A stretch of 64,000 nucleotides of DNA, from positions 1 through 64,000 of the forward strand of contig JAFRGD010000006.1 of assembly GCA_017433975.1 (NCBI GenBank), in the 5' to 3' direction. The notes beneath the pieces are model-generated. The model saw only the letters and a list, made by a program, of their open reading frames with translations, ran no database searches and was not told the DNA's origin. Position 1 is the stretch's first letter. The number at the start of each line of letters is the position of its first letter. This document shows, piece after piece, positions 27,050 to 35,669 of the stretch. The translations under genes were made by a program, and so were the position numbers. This DNA comes from Mogibacterium sp. (lineage in GTDB: Bacteria; Bacillota; Clostridia; Peptostreptococcales; Anaerovoracaceae).

Positions 27050-27504
27050 TGACGGCAGACGAGCTGTTGAAACTGAATACGACGGTGCTTGCGTACATGG
27101 GGGACGCGGTCTACGAAGTCCGGATCCGCAGGATGCTCGTCGAGCGGGACCCGGAGAACGTAGACCGGCTGCACCATGAAGCGGTGCGGTACGTGTCGTG
27201 CGGCGGCCAGGCGAAGGCGATTCGGGCGATGCTCGCGAATGCAGAGGCGGCGGTCGGAAAGAATGCACCGACGGTTGCCGGCGGTGCGGCGGATTGTCCG
27301 CTGATCCTGACGGAAGACGAAGTCCGGCTGGTCAAGCGCGCGCGGAACCACCGCGCGATGTCCCGGCCCAAAAACGCCGACCCGCGCGAATACAAACTCG
27401 CGACCGGCTTTGAGGCGTTGCTCGGATATCTCTTTTTGGACAACCAGCTGGAGCGGATGATCGCCGTCGTGGACGAGGCGGTCCGGCTGATTGACGCAGA
27501 GTAA
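27049..27504 (+). CDS. mrnC: Mini-ribonuclease III
   Basis: The 151-residue protein is a bare RNase III catalytic domain without a dsRNA-binding domain. The signature reads TTVLAYMGDAVYEVRIRRML with the catalytic Asp, and the second acidic site is in GFEALLGYLFLDNQLERM. In Bacillus it matures 23S rRNA ends. The overlap with cysS (one base) is conserved across Firmicutes and supports the assignment. Confidence 0.93.
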
Positions 27505-27550
27505 TCGCAGATATTAGTGGAGCAACTATAGATAATAGAGGAGGCATGCG

Positions 27551-27946
27551 ATGGACGCGGCTACAATCAAGGCACTCTATGATAGAGCGGTAGAGAATCA
27601 AAAGCGCGCTTACGCGCCGTACTCCAATTTCCACGTCGGCGCGGCGCTGATGGCGGAGGACGGAAGCATTTATGATGGGGCCAACATGGAGAACGCGTCC
27701 TTCGGGGCGACGACCTGCGCGGAACGCGTGGCGCTCGGAACGGCCCTCTTTGCCGGTCACCGGAACTTCGTCGCGCTCGCGGTCGTCGGCGACCACGAGG
27801 AGACCTTCCCGTGCGGCATCTGCCGGCAGGCGCTTTCGGAGTTCACCGACGGTTCGATGCTGGTGATCACCGCGCCGGACCGCGTGCACCGGCTCGACGA
27901 GCTCCTGCCGTTCATCTTCCGGCTCGAGCACGGGGCGGAGGAATAG
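27551..27946 (+). CDS. cdd: Cytidine deaminase
   Basis: The 131-residue zinc enzyme of pyrimidine salvage deaminates cytidine to uridine. The signature includes YSNFHVGAAL, the zinc ligand and catalytic pair in TTCAERVAL (Cys and Glu) and the second ligand pair in PCGICRQAL. The length is that of the homotetrameric short type. A GAGGAGG site precedes the ATG. It is followed by folA, so salvage and folate reduction genes are adjacent. Confidence 0.93.
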   Translation: MDAATIKALYDRAVENQKRAYAPYSNFHVGAALMAEDGSIYDGANMENASFGATTCAERVALGTALFAGHRNFVALAVVGDHEETFPCGICRQALSEFTDGSMLVITAPDRVHRLDELLPFIFRLEHGAEE

Positions 27947-27963
27947 GATAGAAAGGAACGCGC

Positions 27964-28485
27964 ATGAACCTCATCGTTGCGGTTGACAACAATTGGGGCA
28001 TCGGCCGGGACAACAAGCTCCTCGCTTCGATCCCGGGCGACCTCGCGTATTTCAAAGAGAAGACGACCGGCAAGGTCGTCGTGATGGGGCGGAAGACCCT
28101 CGAGAGCCTGCCAAACCGGCGGGGCCTGCCGCGGCGCACCAACATCGTCCTGACCCGCCAGGCGGACTACCAGGCGGAGCGGTGCATCGTGGTGCACGAC
28201 GAGGCGGAGCTCGCCGCGGAGCTTTCCAAGTACGCTTCGGACGACATCTTCTTTATCGGCGGGGAGAGCATCTACCGCAGGTATTACGGGCTCTGCGACC
28301 GGCTTTACATCACCAAGATGTACGCCGACCTCGGCGCGGACGCGTTCATGGTCGACGTCGACCGGCTGGACGGGTTCGAGGTCCTGTTCGCGAGCGAAAT
28401 GCATTGCGAGAACGGCGTCGAGTATCAATTTTTCATCTACGGGAGAAAGACAGATGGATCAGATCGAACGGATCAGGAAATTTGA
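27964..28485 (+). CDS. folA: Dihydrofolate reductase
   Basis: The 173-residue enzyme reduces dihydrofolate with NADPH. The start MNLIVAVDNNWGIGRDNKLL, the catalytic Asp in IPGDLAYFKEKT, the NADPH site VVMGRKTLESLPNRRGLP and FIGGESIYRRY are all typical. AGAAAGGA lies before the ATG. No thymidylate synthase gene is adjacent. Its 3' end overlaps the next gene by 32 bases. Confidence 0.94.
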   Translation: MNLIVAVDNNWGIGRDNKLLASIPGDLAYFKEKTTGKVVVMGRKTLESLPNRRGLPRRTNIVLTRQADYQAERCIVVHDEAELAAELSKYASDDIFFIGGESIYRRYYGLCDRLYITKMYADLGADAFMVDVDRLDGFEVLFASEMHCENGVEYQFFIYGRKTDGSDRTDQEI

Positions 28486-28759
28486 AGACATCCTCGACCG
28501 GCTGAACGTCACGAGCGCGGAACTCGCGCAGGCGCTCGAGCGGGCGGAGGTGTTGTCGGACGAATTCGTCGAGTTCTGCGATTATTACGGGAGCGAAGTC
28601 TGGTTTGCGGACTACGATGACGACAGCGCGGGCAAGCTGCCGGCGGACCTCAAGCGCGGCGTCCTCTCCGAGGACCTGCCGTACGACCTCATCGTCGAGA
28701 TGCGCGACCACGCGGTCCGGATGCTGGAGCTCGCCGCAAAAATCGTCAAGGCGGTTTAG
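28454..28759 (+). CDS. DUF4298 protein
   Basis: This is a 101-residue acidic helical protein. The block DYYGSEVWFADYDDDSAGKLP and the following LKRGVLSEDLPYDL are the recognised core of DUF4298, a small family of Firmicutes and streptococci with no known function. No membrane helix or signal is seen. The ATG at 28454 lies inside the end of folA (32-base overlap in another frame) with GGGAGAAAG as ribosome site, so it is translated from the folA message. Confidence 0.85.
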   Translation: MDQIERIRKFEDILDRLNVTSAELAQALERAEVLSDEFVEFCDYYGSEVWFADYDDDSAGKLPADLKRGVLSEDLPYDLIVEMRDHAVRMLELAAKIVKAV

Positions 28760-28788
28760 GCGGACGCGGCAGCGGAGAGGCGAGAGTG

Positions 28789-29535
28789 ATGTCTGAAGGA
28801 CGAGACAACGACCTGCTGATCGGCAGGAACCCCGTCATCGAGGCGCTGAAGTCCGATGCGGAGATAGAGAAGATTTATATCGCGAAGGGCGGCACCGGCT
28901 CGGTCGAGGTGATCCGGCAGCTCGCGAAGGACCGCGGCGTCCGGGTCGATTACGTCGACCGCGCGCGGCTGGATAAACTGACCGAAGGGCTGAAACACCA
29001 GGGCGTGGCCGCTGTCGTTTCGGGGTTCACGTACCAGGAACTGGACGACGTCTTTGCAAAGGCGGCGGCGTCCGGCGAGGCGCCGTTCGTCGTGATCCTG
29101 GACGAGATTGAGGACCCGCACAACCTCGGCGCGGTCATCCGGACGGCGGAGTGCGCCGGGGCGCACGGGGTCATCATCCCGAAGCGCCGCGCGTGCGGGC
29201 TGACCGGGGCGGTCGCCAAGGCGGCGGCCGGGGCGCTTGCCACGATGCCGGTGGTCCGCGTGACCAACCTCACGCGGGCGCTCGACGAGCTCAAAGAACG
29301 CGGTCTCTGGATCGCGGCCTGCGACATGGACGGCGAGACGTACTACAAAGCGGACCTCTCCGGCCCGATCGGAATCGTCGTCGGAAATGAGGGGAGCGGC
29401 ATCAGCCGCCTCGTCCGCGAGCACTGCGACTTCGTCGTTTCGATTCCGCTGATGGGCAGCATCAACTCCCTCAACGCGTCCAACGCGGCGGCCGTCATCA
29501 TGTATGAGGTGCGGCGCCGGCGCAGCGGCATGTGA
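28789..29535 (+). CDS. rlmB: SpoU-family 23S rRNA 2'-O-ribose methyltransferase (RlmB type)
   Basis: This is a 248-residue SPOUT methyltransferase. The N-terminal RNA-binding domain (residues 1-90, LIGRNPVIEALKSD) is followed by the three SpoU motifs: NLGAVIRTAECAGAHGV, VVGNEGSGISRLVREHCD and SLNASNAAAVIMYEV. RlmB methylates the peptidyl-transferase region of 23S rRNA (the G2251 site in E. coli) using SAM. The start at 28789 has AGAGG eight bases upstream; the GTG three bases earlier is less likely. In related genomes it is followed by yacP and sigH, which are absent here. Confidence 0.9.
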   Translation: MSEGRDNDLLIGRNPVIEALKSDAEIEKIYIAKGGTGSVEVIRQLAKDRGVRVDYVDRARLDKLTEGLKHQGVAAVVSGFTYQELDDVFAKAAASGEAPFVVILDEIEDPHNLGAVIRTAECAGAHGVIIPKRRACGLTGAVAKAAAGALATMPVVRVTNLTRALDELKERGLWIAACDMDGETYYKADLSGPIGIVVGNEGSGISRLVREHCDFVVSIPLMGSINSLNASNAAAVIMYEVRRRRSGM

Positions 29536-29583
29536 ACCGGTTCCGGTGTGATCGGACGCGGACGATGCAACCGTTCAAACAAC

Positions 29584-29605
29584 AGCAGCCACCGGCTGCT
29601 TTTTT
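29584..29605 (+). terminator. rlmB: Terminator after rlmB
   Basis: AGCAGCC (29584-29590), loop ACC and GGCTGCT (29594-29600), then TTTTT. Confidence 0.75.
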
Positions 29606-29665
29606 ATTTCCGCGGCACCCGGACCGCCCGTGCTGCGCTTCCCCGGAACAGTTGGAGGCAAGTGC

Positions 29666-29694
29666 TTGACTTTTTTTGTTCCCGGGGCTACTTT
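29666..29694 (+). promoter_or_regulatory. Possible promoter ahead of the alpha/beta hydrolase
   Basis: TTGACT (29666-29671), a 17-bp spacer and TACTTT (29689-29694); the -10 is weak. A GC-rich hairpin (about 29716-29737) and a T run at 29755-29760 follow in the leader and could form an attenuator. The rest of the 29606-29790 gap shows nothing else. Confidence 0.35.
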
Positions 29695-29790
29695 AAACAT
29701 AGAGAAATGATTTCGCGGCGGAGCGATCCGTCCGCTGCCATCGGTGAACGGGCTGTTTTTTCCCACGGAGAGTAGAAAGAGAGGTACAGC

Positions 29791-30771
29791 ATGCTGCATG
29801 AAGTAACATTTCCATCGTACAACGAACGCGATACGGTTTATGGTTGGGTCTATGTGCCGGCGGCGGAGCCGGTCGGGATCATCCAGCTGGTCCACGGCTT
29901 CGGCGAGCACTCCCGCAGATATCTGCACATGATCGTCAAGTTCATGGACGCGGGCTTCATCGTTGCGGCGGACGACCACGTCGGGCACGGCAAGACGGCC
30001 GTCGAGAACGACTGCTGGGGCGACTGGGGCGGCAAGGGCGTCCACACGATGATGGAGGACGAGTACCGGCTCATGCAGCTGGTCAAAGAGATGTACCCGG
30101 ATCTGCCGTACTGCATGTTCGGCCACAGCATGGGGTCGTTCATCGCCCGTGACTTCATCGCAAAATACGGCGACGAACTGGACGCGGTCTGCCTCTGCGG
30201 GACATCGGGAACGTTCCCGGGGCTGGCGGAAGGCACCGCTTATCTTGAGAATCTTATCGCGGAGGGCAAGGGCCTCGAGTCCGACCCGGCGGTCGGCGGC
30301 ATCCTCATGGGGTGGATGTTCGCGCGGTGCCCGGAGGGCGTGACGCTCGGAAACGAGTGGATCTGCGACGATCCGTACGTCCAGAACGACCACGCAAAGG
30401 ATCCGTTCGACGCGTTCACCAAGCCGACGAGCAACCGGTCCTTCCTCGACTTCTGCAAGATGATCGAAGTCATCACCGGCCCGGAGTGGGCGGCCAAGGT
30501 TCCGACCGATCTCCCGATCATGAGCATCGCGGGCGACCAGGACCCGGTCGGGCAGTTCGGACAGGGCGTCTACGAGGTGTCCAACTGGCTCTGGGAGGCG
30601 GGCTGTGATGTGCGGACCAAGCTGTACTCCGGCTACCGCCACGAGATCCACAACTACGACGAGCTCAAGGACGAGGTGGAGGAAGACATTACCGACTTCT
30701 TCTGCGAGGCGCTGCTCGTCAACGAATACGCGGAAGAAGACGACGAGTTTGAGATCGTCATCGAGGACTGA
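29791..30771 (+). CDS. Alpha/beta hydrolase, monoacylglycerol lipase/S33 type
   Basis: The 326-residue cytoplasmic hydrolase of the Hydrolase_4 (monoglyceride lipase-like) group has the oxyanion segment QLVHGFGEHSRRY, the nucleophile elbow GHSMGS and GHGKTAVEN upstream of it. The catalytic Asp is in IAGDQDPVG and the His in SGYRHEIHNYDE. Likely activities are lysophospholipase or monoacylglycerol esterase, but these enzymes are promiscuous. The last 30 residues are very acidic (EEDITDFF to EEDDEFEIVIED). AGAGAGG precedes the ATG. It lies at the left edge of the cargo region. Confidence 0.87.
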   Translation: MLHEVTFPSYNERDTVYGWVYVPAAEPVGIIQLVHGFGEHSRRYLHMIVKFMDAGFIVAADDHVGHGKTAVENDCWGDWGGKGVHTMMEDEYRLMQLVKEMYPDLPYCMFGHSMGSFIARDFIAKYGDELDAVCLCGTSGTFPGLAEGTAYLENLIAEGKGLESDPAVGGILMGWMFARCPEGVTLGNEWICDDPYVQNDHAKDPFDAFTKPTSNRSFLDFCKMIEVITGPEWAAKVPTDLPIMSIAGDQDPVGQFGQGVYEVSNWLWEAGCDVRTKLYSGYRHEIHNYDELKDEVEEDITDFFCEALLVNEYAEEDDEFEIVIED

Positions 30772-30793
30772 TAAACCATCGAGGATTGACTGA

Positions 30794-31669
30794 ATGAAAG
30801 ATTACATTGTAAGAGCGACGGCGGCGGGTGAGACAGTGCGCGCGTTCGCCGTCCGCTCTACGGATTTGGTAGCTGTCGCACGGGAAACGCATCACACGTT
30901 TCCGGTTGTTACTGCTGCGCTCGGCAGGCTGCTTTCGGCCGGCGCCATGATGGGCGCGATGATGAAGGGCGACAGGGACATCCTGACGCTACAGATTAAA
31001 GGAGACGGTCCGATCGGGCAGCTGACGGTGACGGCGGACAGCCACGGAAACGTCAAGGGGTTTCCGGCGAACCCGTCGGTCGACATTCCGACAAAGCGCG
31101 CCGGCAAACTGGACGTCGGCGGGGCGGTCGGCAACGGCTTTCTGACGGTCATCATGGACCTCGGCCTCAAGGAGCCGTATAACGGCCAGGTGGAGCTCCA
31201 GACCGGCGAGATCGGCGACGACCTCGCGTATTACTATACAGTATCGGAACAGACGCCTTCGGCCGTCGGGCTCGGGGTGATGGTCGACACGGACAGCTCG
31301 GTCAAACAGGCGGGTGGCTTCATTCTGCAGGTCATGCCGGACGCGGCGGAGGAGACGATTGCGGCGCTCGAGGCCAAAGTCGCCGGCGCGGCGCCCGTTA
31401 CGACGATGATGGAGCAGGGGATGACGCCGGAGGACATTTTGCAGTACTACCTCGGCGATCTGGACCTCGTCATCCTGGAGAAGCAGCCGGTCCGATTCTA
31501 CTGCGACTGTTCCAAGCACCGCGTCGCGCGTGCGCTCGCGACGATCCGCACGGAGGACCTGGACGAGATCGTCCGCGCGGGCGAAGAGGTCGAGGTCAAG
31601 TGTTACTTCTGCAACACGGCTTACAAATTCAGTATCGAAGAATTGAAAGAAATCATGGCTGCGCGGTGA
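30794..31669 (+). CDS. hslO: Redox-regulated chaperone Hsp33
   Basis: The 291-residue Hsp33 has an N-terminal holdase domain (GDGPIGQLTVTADSHGNVKGF is diagnostic) and a C-terminal redox switch with four zinc-binding cysteines: CDC in FYCDCSKHR and CYFC in VKCYFCNTAY. The spacing CxC then CxxC is intact, so it should be activated by oxidation and unfolding. It follows the hydrolase gene by 22 bases. In an anaerobe it would protect against accidental oxygen or bleach stress. Confidence 0.95.
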   Translation: MKDYIVRATAAGETVRAFAVRSTDLVAVARETHHTFPVVTAALGRLLSAGAMMGAMMKGDRDILTLQIKGDGPIGQLTVTADSHGNVKGFPANPSVDIPTKRAGKLDVGGAVGNGFLTVIMDLGLKEPYNGQVELQTGEIGDDLAYYYTVSEQTPSAVGLGVMVDTDSSVKQAGGFILQVMPDAAEETIAALEAKVAGAAPVTTMMEQGMTPEDILQYYLGDLDLVILEKQPVRFYCDCSKHRVARALATIRTEDLDEIVRAGEEVEVKCYFCNTAYKFSIEELKEIMAAR

Positions 31670-31699
31670 TCCGGGCAGCCATCGTTGAAAGGGATCTAC

Positions 31700-34561
31700 A
31701 TGTATTTTCAGAGCGAAAGAGCGAGAACGCAGACGGTGGAGCCGCTGCAGGCGGCACGGGCAGCATTCGGACTGAGCGGGCCGGCGGACGCGGTCTTTCT
31801 GACCGGGAGGCGCGACAAGGTCTTTGCGGTGACCGGGCTGCCGTTTCCGGCGCCGGTCTGCGCGCACCTGATCAATGACGCGGTGGTGGCAGACTGGCTT
31901 GCGGGGCAGGCGGGAGATGTATTGCTCGACATTGAGAACCTGGATGCGCCGGCGCCGGTGGCGGCGGCGATCCACGACGTCTGCCATCGGGTCCTGAGCA
32001 GCCCGGGACAGCTGAACGACAAAGGGGAGCTGCTCCTCGACCTCAAGTCCTATCCGGTCGGGCTGCACTATCCGATCAACCTGCTGCTCGGCGACCGGAC
32101 GGGGTACCCGTATCCGCTCGTTACGACGCCAAAGAGCGTCCTCGACGCGTTCGGCCGCGGGTCGTTCCGCGCGTCCGGTCAGGAGCAGGTCCTCGCGACG
32201 CGGTACGTGCTCGCGCCAGAGGAGAACGGCGAGCCGGCGAACCGGCAGTTCTACCTGATCGAGGGCGGCCGTCAGATCTTTTATTCGCTGGACGTCGCGA
32301 CCAACGTCGCGTCCGCGGAGTGCCGCCATTCGCAAAACCACACGGTCATCACCTACGTCACGGAGGACGGCCTCACCGTGCGCCGGACCATCTTTCTGCT
32401 GCCGCAGGAGGAAGGCATGCCGGGGGCGGTCGAGGCGCAGCGCGTTGAGATTACCAACAACGGCGCGGCGGCGCGGTCCCTGCGGTTCATCGGGACAGGC
32501 GTCTTCGGAATCGCGCAGCCTGGTACAGTCGCGCAGGACATCGTCTACGCGAATCTGGTCCAGGAGAGCGAGCTTCTTTACTTGGACGGTCACCCGGCCT
32601 GCCTGTCGCTCCACGCCAAACCGGCGGCGGAGGAGGGAAAACACCACTTCGCCATGCTCCTCGTGAACGGCGAGTTCATGGACGGCTTTGAGACGGACCA
32701 GGCTGCGTTCATCGGTACGGGAACGCTGGCGCGGCCGGAGATGATCCGCCGGCTCTCCAATCGGTACAGCCGCAAGATGGCGTCTTTCTTTGCGCTGGCC
32801 AAAGAGCTTACGATTGCGCCGGGCGAGACCGCCTGCGTGGACGAGTTCGTCGGGATGGCCGACCGGACCAACCCGGGCGCCAAGGATCCGGCGTTCGACA
32901 CTTGCATTCGAAACCTTTATGAGAAATATAAACGGCCGGAGGCCCTCGCGGAGACGCTCGACCGCGTGAAAGCGAGCTTCCGGGCATATGCAGGATACCT
33001 CACCGCCGAAACCGGGAACCGGGACTTTGACGCCTACGTTAACGGGAACCTGCCGTTCCAGGTGCTTTATCAGACTTTCGTGTCGAGGGCGTTCGCATGG
33101 ACGCAGAAATCGTACCGGGAAATCGGCTTTCGGGAGATCCAGGACCTCTTCGCGTCGATGTATTATCTCCACGCCGCGGGGCGGGACGCACAGGTCCGGA
33201 CGCTGCTCGGCAACTGGATCAGCAAGGTCTTCCGGATGGGCTATGCCTATCACAACTTCACCTGGCGCGGCAAGGAGCCGGGTATGTGCTCGGACGACGC
33301 GCTCTGGCTCGTGCAGGCCGTCTACCGGTATGTCACGATGTCGGGCGACGTGGATTTCCTGCGGGAGGCGTTTCCGGTGGCGGGAACGGACGGCGCGACG
33401 CGGCCGCTGATGGAGACGCTGCACGAGATCCTCATGTACAGTGGAAAGATCTCCGTGGGCGCGCACGGCCTGCCGCTGCTCGACGTGGCGGACTGGAACG
33501 ATACGCTGCGCCTCGACAAGGAGGTGCTGCAGGGGCCGGAGAAGGAAGCGCGGTACCGGGAGCAGTTGCGGGAGAGCGGGGACCCGTACGGGGTACCGTT
33601 CGAGAGCGAAGGCTGCGAGAGCGTGATGAACGCCTGCCTCCTCAAGATTGCGGCTGATGAAACAGCGGAGCTCGCAGCGATGCTGGGCCAGGATACGACC
33701 TTTGCAGAGGAAATCGCCGCCGCGACAGCGGACCGCGTGCAGCGCTTCGCGTGGAAAGACGATTACTTCGCGCGGTGCCTGATCAACGACAGCCGCCCGT
33801 ACACCTATCTCGGGGCGGCCGGGGACGGTCTGTCGCTCGACCCGGCGACGGACGGCAGTTACTTCCTGAACTCTTTCAGCTGGGCCGTCCTCGCGGGCAT
33901 CGCGGCGGAGGACCAGATTGCAAAGATGATCGACGTGCTGGAGCGGCACCTCCGGACCGACGCCGGCTTCAAGCTCTGCACGCTTGTCGACTTCGACAAG
34001 CTCGGCGTGGAGACCGGAACGGCGTATTATTTCCCGGGGGACCGCGAGAACTGCGGCGTGTTCAAACACGCGCAGATGATGGCGGCGGTCGCCTGCCTCC
34101 GCGCGGCGAAGTCCGTCAAGTCGGCGGACCTCGCGGAAAGACTCCGCGCCCTCGCGTTTTTCATGATCGACAAGACGTTACCGTACGGCACGATGCAGGA
34201 TCCGTTCACCCTCAAGGGGAACCCGCGCTTCTGTACGCAGTACAACAACAGTGAAACCGGCGAAAACATCGGGCCGATGCTCTCGGGGACGGCCTCGTGG
34301 CTGACGCTGGCGATGTACGAATCCTTCGGATTTGCGATCCGGAACGGCGAAGTCCGTTTCGCGCCGGTTCTGCGGCCGGGCGAGGAGGAGCTGCACTATG
34401 CGGTTCGGATCGGAGCGGCGGTCCTCCGCGTGACGGTCACCGGTTCCAGAGACCGCTTTCGCCTTAGCGGAACATCAAAATGCGCGATGGACGGCGTACC
34501 GTTCGTCGGCGCAGTACCGCTGCCGGCTGCCGGCGAGCACCGGGTCACGATCGAACTGTAG
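31700..34561 (+). CDS. Large GH94-like glycoside phosphorylase/hydrolase, specificity unknown
   Basis: The 953-residue protein has the GH94 layout: an N-terminal beta-sandwich, a helical linker and an (alpha/alpha)6 barrel. The catalytic-type motif is ADWNDTLRLDK with the general acid Asp at residue 598; further family features are QDLFASMYYLH, EGCESVMNACLL and TQYNNSETGENIGPML. It differs strongly from the canonical cellobiose phosphorylase at 37452 (811 residues) and is longer. Phosphorolysis of a beta-glucoside is possible; the phosphate-binding residues cannot be checked by eye. The ATG at 31700 follows GAAAGGGA; a TTG at 31685 is rejected. It has no sugar transporter beside it. Confidence 0.78.
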   Translation: MYFQSERARTQTVEPLQAARAAFGLSGPADAVFLTGRRDKVFAVTGLPFPAPVCAHLINDAVVADWLAGQAGDVLLDIENLDAPAPVAAAIHDVCHRVLSSPGQLNDKGELLLDLKSYPVGLHYPINLLLGDRTGYPYPLVTTPKSVLDAFGRGSFRASGQEQVLATRYVLAPEENGEPANRQFYLIEGGRQIFYSLDVATNVASAECRHSQNHTVITYVTEDGLTVRRTIFLLPQEEGMPGAVEAQRVEITNNGAAARSLRFIGTGVFGIAQPGTVAQDIVYANLVQESELLYLDGHPACLSLHAKPAAEEGKHHFAMLLVNGEFMDGFETDQAAFIGTGTLARPEMIRRLSNRYSRKMASFFALAKELTIAPGETACVDEFVGMADRTNPGAKDPAFDTCIRNLYEKYKRPEALAETLDRVKASFRAYAGYLTAETGNRDFDAYVNGNLPFQVLYQTFVSRAFAWTQKSYREIGFREIQDLFASMYYLHAAGRDAQVRTLLGNWISKVFRMGYAYHNFTWRGKEPGMCSDDALWLVQAVYRYVTMSGDVDFLREAFPVAGTDGATRPLMETLHEILMYSGKISVGAHGLPLLDVADWNDTLRLDKEVLQGPEKEARYREQLRESGDPYGVPFESEGCESVMNACLLKIAADETAELAAMLGQDTTFAEEIAAATADRVQRFAWKDDYFARCLINDSRPYTYLGAAGDGLSLDPATDGSYFLNSFSWAVLAGIAAEDQIAKMIDVLERHLRTDAGFKLCTLVDFDKLGVETGTAYYFPGDRENCGVFKHAQMMAAVACLRAAKSVKSADLAERLRALAFFMIDKTLPYGTMQDPFTLKGNPRFCTQYNNSETGENIGPMLSGTASWLTLAMYESFGFAIRNGEVRFAPVLRPGEEELHYAVRIGAAVLRVTVTGSRDRFRLSGTSKCAMDGVPFVGAVPLPAAGEHRVTIEL

Positions 34562-34599
34562 ACCGGAACAACGGCATGGATCGACAAATCGGAGTTGAT

Positions 34600-34974
34600 A
34601 TGATGAGAAAAGATGCAAAAAATAAAAGACTAGAATCGTTAATATCATTAGGTGTTTTAGCGATTGGTTTCGTACTAATCAGATATCCCCTGTTCAAATT
34701 GCATGGTATGATCCAATGGCCAATGACGCTTGCAATTATATGTTTAGCAGTGATTATCGTTTCGATTGTGCTAAAGGCGGCGATTACACCTTTATCAACG
34801 TCTGCTTCGTATATCATCGGATTTTTCATCGCATATATTTTTCAATCAGATGGAACAGATCCAGGTGGCTCAAGAACCAATAACTTATGGATAATCTGGA
34901 CTGTGATAATAGCAGTAACAGCTATAGTTTCATCGATATATGAATTTGTCAGATCGCGAAAAACTACTCGATAA
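34600..34974 (+). CDS. Small membrane protein, function unknown
   Basis: This 124-residue protein has four predicted membrane helices: LISLGVLAIGFVLIRYPLF, MTLAIICLAVIIVSIVLKA, ASYIIGFFIAYIF and LWIIWTVIIAVTAIVSSIY. The second half-loop holds an acidic/polar stretch (QSDGTDPGGSRTN). GGAG lies 5 bases before the ATG pair at 34600/34603; an earlier ATG at 34576 has no site. The gene is clearly richer in A and T than its neighbours, with AT-ending codons, which suggests recent transfer together with the next two genes. No family is recognised. Confidence 0.65.
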   Translation: MMRKDAKNKRLESLISLGVLAIGFVLIRYPLFKLHGMIQWPMTLAIICLAVIIVSIVLKAAITPLSTSASYIIGFFIAYIFQSDGTDPGGSRTNNLWIIWTVIIAVTAIVSSIYEFVRSRKTTR

Positions 34975-34997
34975 ATTCCGGTTTGCAGGTGAGCAGT

Positions 34998-35561
34998 ATG
35001 CGTGAATTGATAAACGATCCATTTTATGAATTGATAGGGAATTACGATCGGTGCATCATCGACTATTGCCTCATGGAAGATGATACGCCTTATCAGGGAA
35101 AGCGCTCGCATAAAAACGCCGTCCTGTTTGCGATGCTCAAAGTAATCGAACGGGATATCGATGGGGAACCGTTCCCTTGGAAGCTGGATATCGGGAAAGC
35201 ACAGGCCCGCCAAATCGACTCGGCGGAGCTGCTGCATGTACCGGAGATCCTGCGGACAGACCGTGTCGGTCGAAGATTCTATGACTGCGGCTTACCGGAC
35301 CCTTTAAAAGGAGAGCAGATACCGTATTGGTATGCTTTCTGGGAAACCCCGCATCCATCGGGATACGGACCGGATGAATTCCGCCAGGTCAATTCCGTCC
35401 TGTTCCCGGAGGGTACCGACGAGCTGGACGTATATGAGTGGACGACGGACTGGTCCAACTATTTTGACGACGGCCACGAATGGTGGGGCGCCGCGTGCTG
35501 GAGTGTGTATGACAAGCGTATGAACCGATACGTCGTCATAATGGCATCGACGACAGACTGA
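34998..35561 (+). CDS. Hypothetical protein
   Basis: This 187-residue soluble protein is rich in Trp and Asp; the C-terminal part reads YWYAFWETPHPSGYGPD and later HEWWGAACWSVYDKRM, a compact aromatic pattern seen in some small immunity-like or cytoplasmic proteins. I do not recognise the family. The ATG at 34998 follows CAGGTGAG. Base composition is intermediate between the AT-rich gene upstream and the backbone. It starts 23 bases after the membrane protein stop, so the two could be coexpressed. Confidence 0.6.
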   Translation: MRELINDPFYELIGNYDRCIIDYCLMEDDTPYQGKRSHKNAVLFAMLKVIERDIDGEPFPWKLDIGKAQARQIDSAELLHVPEILRTDRVGRRFYDCGLPDPLKGEQIPYWYAFWETPHPSGYGPDEFRQVNSVLFPEGTDELDVYEWTTDWSNYFDDGHEWWGAACWSVYDKRMNRYVVIMASTTD

Positions 35562-35669
35562 CAGCTTCCGGTTTGGCGGCATGAATTTTTAAAATAGATA
35601 TGAGTCGCGTTCTTTCACTTTCGTTACTTCTGAAATGCCAGAGGCAGGATAAGTAATTCAGTAAACTGT

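Noticed and set aside
30989..34069. A 1026-residue minus-strand open frame
   Set aside because: It is the antisense shadow of the GH94-like gene, a frequent effect of GC-rich codon use; Arg/Asp/Val-rich translation without motifs.
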